Assembly (NCBI GenBank): GCA_002162795.1
Contig: MAAY01000096.1
Coordinates: 4,217 to 59,935 of the forward strand
Source of the DNA: Rhodobacterales bacterium 56_14_T64
GTDB taxonomy: Bacteria > Pseudomonadota > Alphaproteobacteria > Rhodobacterales > Rhodobacteraceae
Reading direction: 5' to 3'
DNA length: 55,719 bases
The notes beneath the pieces were generated by a model. It was not told the DNA's origin, did no database searches, and worked only from the letters and a program-made list of their open reading frames with translations. Position 1 is the stretch's first letter. Each line of letters begins with the position of its first letter. The position numbers were made by a program, and so were the translations under genes. Positions 50,474 to 55,719 of this stretch are shown one piece after another.

Positions 50474-51676
50474 TTAAACGCGTTCCAGGATCAGTGCGGT
50501 GCCCTGTCCAACGCCAACGCACATGGTGCACAGCGCGTAGCGCCCACCGGTGCGTTGCAACTGATACGCGGCGGTCAGCACCAAACGGGCGCCAGACATG
50601 CCCAGCGGATGGCCGATAGCGATGGCACCGCCATTGGGGTTAACATGGGGTGCATCATCCGCAATGCCAAGTTCCCGTAGTGTTGCGAGACCCTGTGCTG
50701 CAAAGGCCTCGTTCAATTCTATCACATCCATCTGTTCGATGCTCAGGCCAGTACGGGCCAGAACTTTGCGAGTTGCCGGGACCGGGCCGATGCCCATCAC
50801 GCGGGGTTCAACTCCGGCGGCAACCATCCCAACGATACGCGCCATCGGGGTCAGGCCGTTCTTGGCGGCGGCGGCCTCGTTTGCCATCAGGATGGCAGCG
50901 GACCCGTCGTTCACACCGGATGCATTGCCGGCAGTCACAGTTAAGTCCGGGCCGTTCACACCGCGTAGTTTGGCCAGTTTGGCCGCATCGGTGCCGGGAC
51001 GTGGGTGTTCGTCAGTGTCGACGATGACCGGGTCGCCTTTGCGCTGAGGTACATGGACGGGAGTAATTTCGGCGCCAAAGACTCCGGCCTCGTGCGCGGC
51101 GGCCCAGCGGGCCTGCGAACGGGCGGCAAAGGCGTCCTGATCTTCGCGACTGATATTATAGTCGGCGGCGACATTATCTGCGGTTTGCGGCATGGAGTCT
51201 GTGCCGTACATCTGGTCCATCTTGGGGTTCACAAACCGCCAGCCGATGGTGGTGTCATACACCGCGTTGGCACGGCCAAAGGCAGTGGTTTGCTTGGGAA
51301 TAACAAAAGGCGCGCGGCTCATGCTTTCGACACCGCCAGCGATGGCCATGTCGTAATCGCCTGCCTTGATGCCACGGGACGCCATGCCCACCGCATCCAT
51401 ACCACTGGCGCAGAGCCGGTTTATCGTGGTGCCCGGCACCTGCGACGGCAGGCCTGCCAGCAATGCCGCCATGCGGGCGACGTTGCGGTTGCTTTCGCCG
51501 GCCTGATTGGCGTCGCCATAGATCACATCGTCGATACTGGCCCAGTCCACCTGCGGGTTGCGCGCCTTCAAGGCAGCAATTGGCATTGCCGCCAGATCGT
51601 CAGTACGGATCGAGGATAATGCCCCGCCGTAGCGTCCAATAGGGGTTCGGGTAGCGTCGCAGATAAATGCGTCCAT
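50474..51676 (-). CDS. paaJ: 3-oxoadipyl-CoA/acetyl-CoA C-acyltransferase (PaaJ/PcaF type)
   Basis: A 400-residue thiolase. Catalytic Cys is in [11 protein letters not shown] (about 90), His in [11 protein letters not shown] and the second Cys in [11 protein letters not shown]. The opening [21 protein letters not shown] and the context match 3-oxoadipyl-CoA thiolase, the last step of the phenylacetate and beta-ketoadipate routes. I start at the ATG at 51676; GAGGAG is about 11 bases upstream, slightly far. The paa operon appears to begin with this gene. paaG, paaZ, paaF, paaH and paaK are not in the window. Confidence 0.93.
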   Translation of the reverse strand: MDAFICDATRTPIGRYGGALSSIRTDDLAAMPIAALKARNPQVDWASIDDVIYGDANQAGESNRNVARMAALLAGLPSQVPGTTINRLCASGMDAVGMASRGIKAGDYDMAIAGGVESMSRAPFVIPKQTTAFGRANAVYDTTIGWRFVNPKMDQMYGTDSMPQTADNVAADYNISREDQDAFAARSQARWAAAHEAGVFGAEITPVHVPQRKGDPVIVDTDEHPRPGTDAAKLAKLRGVNGPDLTVTAGNASGVNDGSAAILMANEAAAAKNGLTPMARIVGMVAAGVEPRVMGIGPVPATRKVLARTGLSIEQMDVIELNEAFAAQGLATLRELGIADDAPHVNPNGGAIAIGHPLGMSGARLVLTAAYQLQRTGGRYALCTMCVGVGQGTALILERV

Positions 51677-51710
51677 GGTGTTCGCGTCTCCTCGGGTGGT
51701 CATAAATAAT

Positions 51711-51726
51711 CCGACCGGTAAGTCGG
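51711..51726. promoter_or_regulatory. Dyad upstream of the paa operon
   Basis: CCGAC (51711-51715) and GTCGG (51722-51726) form a small inverted repeat about 35 bases before the thiolase ATG. A TetR- or PaaR-type operator is possible, but the regulator gene is not in the window. Confidence 0.3.
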
Positions 51727-51817
51727 TGATAGAAACTAATTCGATTCGCGGCAAGTGAAATGTAACGAAAAAATATGGTTTAGGAATTTTCTGTAACGCA
51801 TTTTTGAGGTGCAAGTT

Positions 51818-52369
51818 TCAGCCACGTGAACTGGACAACTGCAGGACCTCATTCAAATACCGTTCATGTTGAATTTGGAAATGTGTCTGCCCGATGCTGA
51901 CAAACCCTTGCCGCATGTAAAAAGCGATGGCGCCGGTGTTTTCAGAATTCACCGCCAACCAAGGATGGCCCCAGTTGAGCTGCTGGCACTGCTCCAACCC
52001 GGCACGCAGCAAATGCTCTCCGATGCCTTTGCCTTGATGGCGCGGCTGAACATAGAGCGTTGCAATTTCAGTGTCAGAGGTCGCGCCTGTGGGCGGGTTG
52101 TGGCCTGTACGAAGGCGAATATAGCCGTCGATTCCGTTGCGGTTTTCCGAAACCAGCAGGAGCTCTGTCGGATCAGTTAGTAGATTGGCAAAGCGATCTG
52201 CAGTGAACTCGGTAAGGGCATAATCGGCAAAAAAACCGTTGATACCCTCGCGGATATAGCTGCCGATCCAAACTTCAATCGACAAGGTGGCCAAGCTGGA
52301 GCAGTCGCTGGTGCGAGCTGGACGCGGGGACACAGGGGCAGGCGGTGGCGAAAGCAATTTTCTACTCAA
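51818..52369 (-). CDS. GNAT family N-acetyltransferase
   Basis: A 183-residue GNAT enzyme. Motif A is ATLYVQPRHQGKGIGEHLLRAGLE (about 103-126), and NTGAIAFYMRQGFVSIG is the C-terminal part. Substrate unknown. The start is uncertain: the longest frame begins with TTG at 52369, and a GTG at 52333 is also possible; neither has a good ribosome binding site. Confidence 0.8.
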   Translation of the reverse strand: MSRKLLSPPPAPVSPRPARTSDCSSLATLSIEVWIGSYIREGINGFFADYALTEFTADRFANLLTDPTELLLVSENRNGIDGYIRLRTGHNPPTGATSDTEIATLYVQPRHQGKGIGEHLLRAGLEQCQQLNWGHPWLAVNSENTGAIAFYMRQGFVSIGQTHFQIQHERYLNEVLQLSSSRG

Positions 52370-52495
52370 TCAATAAACGAGTTCAATACCGACGGACTTT
52401 AGGCGCAAGAACCAGTTTAGGCGAATTGAAACTCAGCGGGGACATGCCGCGTGGTTTCTTGTGGGCATGGCTATTTTGCGTAACCTGTTCAATAA

Positions 52496-54163
52496 ATGGG
52501 TCTCGCCACGGGGAGCGCCGCTTTGAATATTCTCTACATCATGTTTGACCAGTTGCGGTTTGATTACCTCAGTTGTGCCGGACATCCGCATCTTAACACT
52601 CCACATATCGATGCGCTGGCGGCCAAAGGCCTGCGGTTCACCCGGGCCTATGTGCAGTCTCCGACCTGCGGCTCGTCCCGGATGAGCAGCTATACCGGTC
52701 GCTACCCCTCCAGTCACGGAGTGCAGTTCAACAGCTATCCGTTGCGGGTGGGCGAGTGGACCATGGGCGATCACCTGCGCAAGGCGGGGATGAGCTGCCA
52801 TCTGATCGGCAAGACCCATATGGTGGCCGACGGTGAAGGCATGCGCCGTCTCGGCCTGGCGCCAGATAGCGTGATCGGCGTGCGCCAATCCGAGTGCGGT
52901 TTTGACCCTTGGGTGCGTGATGATGGACTCTGGGCCGAGGGGCCGGATGGGTTCTATGACGCCAAACGCAGCCCCTATAACGAATACCTGAAGTCCAAAG
53001 GCTACCCAGGCAACAACCCGTGGAATGACTTTGCCAATGCCGGAGTTGAGGGCGACGACATCGCCTCGGGGTGGTTCATGGTCAACGCCGACAAACCTGC
53101 CAATATTGCCGAGGAAGACAGTGAAACCCCCTGGCTAACCACCAAGGCGATTGAGTTCATCGAGCAAGCTACAGAGAAAGATGAAGGCCCGTGGTGCGCG
53201 CACCTCAGCTATATCAAACCGCACTGGCCTTATATTGTGCCAGCCCCCTATCACGACATGTACGGGCCCGAACATGTGCTGCCGGTGGTTCGCTCTGACG
53301 CAGAATGGATCGACGCGCATCCGGTGTTTGACGGCATGATGAACAACCAGATCGGCAAAGCATTTTCGCGCGACGAAGTGCGCCAAAAGGTGATCCCGGC
53401 CTATATGGGGTTGATCAAACAGGCCGACGATCAGATGGGACGACTTTTTGCCTATCTCGAACAGAGCGGACGGATGCAGGACACCATGATTGTGGTCACC
53501 TCGGACCACGGCGATTATCTGGGCGATCACTGGCTGGGCGAGAAAAACCTGTTCCACGACCCGTCGATCAAGGTGCCGCTGATCATCTACGATCCGCGCG
53601 CGCAGGCCGATGCCAGTCGGGGCCAAACCTGCGATGCTCTGGTCGAAGCGATTGATCTGGCGCCGACCTTTCTGGAGGTCGCGGGCGGAGATCCAGCACC
53701 GCACATACTTGAGGGTCGCTCGCTGATCCCTTGGCTAAACGGTGAAGAGCCGAACTGGCGTGACTATGCTGTGGCCGAGTTTGATTATTCCACCATGCCG
53801 CTCAGCGACAAGCTGGGGATGGAGCCGAAAGACGCCCGGCTGTTCATGGTCACAGATCACCGCTGGAAGCTGATGCATGCCGAAGGTGGCTTGCGACCGA
53901 TGTTGTTCGAACTTGAGGCCGACCCAGAAGAACTGGTGGATCTTGGCAGCAGTGATGCACATGGCGATGTGATCGACATGATGTACGCGCGCCTGCACCA
54001 ATGGGCGCTGCGGATGTCTCAACGGATCACCCTGTCAGATGATCAGATCAAATCCGGGCGCGGTAAATCCGGGCGCAAGGGTATTTTGCTTGGCGTGTAC
54101 GAGGCTGAGGATTTGAACCCCGAGTTGACCGAGAAATACCGAGGTCGCGTTCCAAAAGTGTGA
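52496..54163 (+). CDS. Sulfatase/alkaline-phosphatase-superfamily hydrolase
   Basis: A 555-residue sulfatase-like enzyme. The N-terminal metal site is in FDQLRFDYLSC, the nucleophile motif is Cys58-GSS-Arg62 followed by MSSYTGRYPSSHG, and the second metal site is TSDHGDYLGDH. The motif lacks the Pro of the usual CxPxR. The family includes choline sulfatases and phosphonate monoester hydrolases. The ATG at 52496 has no ribosome binding site; a TTG at 52523 lies seven bases after GGGGAG and begins NILYIMFDQ, so it may be the true start. Substrate unknown. Confidence 0.88.
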   Translation: MGLATGSAALNILYIMFDQLRFDYLSCAGHPHLNTPHIDALAAKGLRFTRAYVQSPTCGSSRMSSYTGRYPSSHGVQFNSYPLRVGEWTMGDHLRKAGMSCHLIGKTHMVADGEGMRRLGLAPDSVIGVRQSECGFDPWVRDDGLWAEGPDGFYDAKRSPYNEYLKSKGYPGNNPWNDFANAGVEGDDIASGWFMVNADKPANIAEEDSETPWLTTKAIEFIEQATEKDEGPWCAHLSYIKPHWPYIVPAPYHDMYGPEHVLPVVRSDAEWIDAHPVFDGMMNNQIGKAFSRDEVRQKVIPAYMGLIKQADDQMGRLFAYLEQSGRMQDTMIVVTSDHGDYLGDHWLGEKNLFHDPSIKVPLIIYDPRAQADASRGQTCDALVEAIDLAPTFLEVAGGDPAPHILEGRSLIPWLNGEEPNWRDYAVAEFDYSTMPLSDKLGMEPKDARLFMVTDHRWKLMHAEGGLRPMLFELEADPEELVDLGSSDAHGDVIDMMYARLHQWALRMSQRITLSDDQIKSGRGKSGRKGILLGVYEAEDLNPELTEKYRGRVPKV

Positions 54164-54203
54164 TCATGACCGGGTCGGCAGTCGGCAGGACTATTCGCCC
54201 GCC

Positions 54204-54827
54204 TTAATCTGCTGCGATTGTGGCCAAAATCTCTGCCACCAGGCTTTCGCCGTAAGAGGCGTCAAGCATCTCTTGCCCATGTGCTGAGCCGGGGTACAGG
54301 ATCAGTCTTTTGGGAGAACTGGCTTTTGCATAGCTGGCATGGGTGCGTCCCGCGAAAAAGTCATTCTCAGAGACCACAAACAGTTTGGGTATTCCAACGG
54401 CTTCGGAACTGTCGCCTTCGGATGTTCCCAATAATATGACGTTGCTGATCCGCTGCTGAGCATCTCGTCGAAGGGCCTGCAGTGCGGCCCCGCCTCCTAT
54501 GCTGGCGCCGATCAGGGTGATGTCCTCTGATCCATTGGCGCGTAGGAATTCAACGGCAGCCAGCACATCATCCGATGAAGCAAACACCAACGAGACCGAG
54601 GACACGCCGTGGCGCTGTAACCGCTCGGCCAATGGGGTCCAACTGTCAGCTGACCAACCTGATTGGTGCACTAAAGCGGAGCTCTTTTTACCAAGAGCCG
54701 GAAAATGCAAAGCGGGCCGTTGCAGCACGTCACGGATGGACAAGGTGATTTTTTCTTGCGCAGTGACCGGGTTGGCCAGCTCCAAGGTTGCCAGAACAAT
54801 AAGAAGGGATTGCAAGAAGGGTCGCAT
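54204..54827 (-). CDS. Exported alpha/beta-hydrolase-like protein
   Basis: A 207-residue protein with a signal peptide (about 1-23, ending PVTAQEK). An alpha/beta-hydrolase nucleophile elbow is GASIGGG with Ser109, Asp is probable in ENDFFAGRTH, and the His is in GSAHGQEM near the C-terminus. AGGAG precedes the ATG. It would act in the periplasm on an unknown ester or related bond. Convergent with the sulfatase gene, 40 bases apart. Confidence 0.82.
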   Translation of the reverse strand: MRPFLQSLLIVLATLELANPVTAQEKITLSIRDVLQRPALHFPALGKKSSALVHQSGWSADSWTPLAERLQRHGVSSVSLVFASSDDVLAAVEFLRANGSEDITLIGASIGGGAALQALRRDAQQRISNVILLGTSEGDSSEAVGIPKLFVVSENDFFAGRTHASYAKASSPKRLILYPGSAHGQEMLDASYGESLVAEILATIAAD

Positions 54828-54896
54828 GGCATCTCCTGGAAAAAGCTCTGACCTGCAGTGTTCGATCTGTGGGGGTTTCCATCAAGTAAAAACTAT

Positions 54897-54957
54897 GCCC
54901 GGCTTCTTTTTGCCAAAAATACTCTGGGGGAGCCAAAGGCGGGGGCATGGCCCCCAT
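54897..54957. repeat. Rhodobacterales-type intergenic repeat
   Basis: GCTTCTTTTTGCCAAAAATACTCTGGGGGAG, ending in GGGGGCATGGCCCCC, closely resembles an intergenic element I recall as common in Rhodobacteraceae genomes. It lies between the hydrolase and the GntR gene, which are divergent. Confidence 0.55.
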
Positions 54958-55030
54958 CGAGATCGCAATAGAGCGTTGTCTTGACGGGGTACGGCGCATA
55001 TCCTGACCGCAAAGAGGACAGGGCAGAGAT

Positions 55031-55681
55031 ATGGCCGGGCAAACCGAGCAGCTATTGAATGCGATTCTTGCGGATATTGACGGCGGACGGCTGAACCCGG
55101 GAGATGTGCTGGACGAGATCAGACTAGCGGAGCGGCACCGCGTGTCGCGCACACCGGTGCGCGAGGTGTTCATCCAGCTGGAGGCCGCCGGGTTGATCAG
55201 GCGACTGCCGCGCAAAGGAGCGGTGTTGTTCAAGCCAACGCTGGAAGAATTCCTGGCTATCCTTGAGGTGCATGCCCGGCTGGAAGGGCAGGCCGCAGGA
55301 TTGGCGGCGCGGCGTTTGTCACCCGTGCAGGCTGAGGCACTGGAGGCTGCTGTGGTGGCCTGCGAGGCCCATGCCAAAGATCAGGGCGATGATGATCCCA
55401 ATGGGTATTACCAGCTGAACCTTCACTTTCATGAGGCAGTGGCCTTGGGGGCTGGTAACCCGTTTTTGGTGGACATGATCAAGACTAATGCCCGCAAGCT
55501 GATGGCCTATTACCGGGCACGCTACCGCTATCCCGGCTCGATTGCGCAATCGGCACGCGAACATCGCGAGATTGCAACACTGATATTTGCGCATGATCGC
55601 CAAGGGGCTGAGGCTGCAATGCAGTCACATGTACAGTTTGATCAGGTAACTGTGATGGATCTACTGGCAGCATTGGGCTGA
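55031..55681 (+). CDS. GntR family (FCD) transcriptional regulator
   Basis: A 216-residue regulator. The winged helix-turn-helix covers about 5-70 (DEIRLAERHRVSRTPVREVFIQLEAAGLI), and an FCD domain follows (NLHFHEAV, EHREIATLI and QSHVQFD hold the metal-binding residues). It probably controls the genes to its right, outside the window. The ATG at 55031 has a weak GGGCAGAG box. Confidence 0.9.
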   Translation: MAGQTEQLLNAILADIDGGRLNPGDVLDEIRLAERHRVSRTPVREVFIQLEAAGLIRRLPRKGAVLFKPTLEEFLAILEVHARLEGQAAGLAARRLSPVQAEALEAAVVACEAHAKDQGDDDPNGYYQLNLHFHEAVALGAGNPFLVDMIKTNARKLMAYYRARYRYPGSIAQSAREHREIATLIFAHDRQGAEAAMQSHVQFDQVTVMDLLAALG

Positions 55682-55719
55682 TAGGTAGGGGTGGTGCGTG
55701 CAAGCACACACCCTACACA

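Noticed and set aside
50474-51814. Longer thiolase reading from 51814
   Set aside because: The extra 46 residues come from A+T-rich promoter DNA and do not fit the thiolase N-terminus.
52345-52548. 67-codon plus-strand open frame upstream of the sulfatase
   Set aside because: It overlaps the GNAT and sulfatase ends in other frames and shows no conserved features.
1-55719. CRISPR arrays, tRNA or rRNA genes, prophage or intact IS elements
   Set aside because: No regular spaced repeats, cloverleaf sequences, transposase or phage structural genes were recognised on reading both strands.

Overview
The window looks like a chromosomal segment of a marine Roseobacter-group alphaproteobacterium (Rhodobacteraceae/Roseobacteraceae). 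The reasons are: ethylmalonyl-CoA pathway genes (ccr, ecm), a LuxR/LuxI acyl-homoserine-lactone pair, an aerobic phenylacetyl-CoA epoxidase operon (paaABCDE), TRAP and BMP-type transporters, an HvrA-like H-NS protein, and a TauE plus TIGR02186 pair. Gene density is high, with many ATGA-type overlaps. No rRNA, tRNA, CRISPR array, prophage or intact insertion sequence was seen.

Region 1 (about 0.7-23.5 kb) is a large sugar-acid/hydroxy-acid catabolic island. It holds four SDR-type oxidoreductases (counting the DenD-like enzyme), three 3-hydroxyisobutyrate-dehydrogenase-type enzymes, a TIM-barrel isomerase, an altronate-dehydratase-type UxaA, two GntR regulators, and a TRAP transporter with Gfo/Idh/MocA and AroE-like dehydrogenases. 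Its core is a minus-strand operon (about 12.7 to 7.25 kb): L-idonate-type Zn dehydrogenase, BDH2-like SDR, IlvD/Edd Fe-S dehydratase, FAH-family hydrolase and 2-hydroxyacid dehydrogenase. Read together, these suggest a non-phosphorylative route in which an aldonate is dehydrated, oxidised at C4 and cleaved hydrolytically to pyruvate plus a short hydroxy acid. A shared 12-bp near-palindrome (CTARMRTGNTAR) lies beside the GntR/uxaA divergent promoter, upstream of the aminotransferase gene and in the divergent idnD/idnO-type promoter, which suggests one regulon.

Region 2 (23.5-32.1 kb): purine nucleoside phosphorylase, H-NS-like protein, ethylmalonyl-CoA mutase, a small secreted protein, a glycerolipid acyltransferase, crotonyl-CoA carboxylase/reductase, then a small ORF with luxR and luxI.

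Region 3 (32.1-45.9 kb): a RecD-like helicase, an SDR, TIGR02186 and TauE proteins, a BMP-type (nucleoside-like) ABC transporter operon, rimI-tsaB-nfu, a universal stress protein, a branched-chain aminotransferase and an exported protein of unknown function. Intergenic spaces here carry inverted-repeat elements, including at least two copies of one interspersed repeat.

Region 4 (45.9-55.7 kb): the minus-strand paa operon (thiolase, paaA, B, C, D, E and a third PaaA/PaaC-family paralogue) with tandem palindromes in the paaD leader, then a GNAT enzyme, a sulfatase-superfamily hydrolase, an exported alpha/beta hydrolase and a GntR regulator.

Calls rest on reading motifs and family resemblance by eye; no database search was run.
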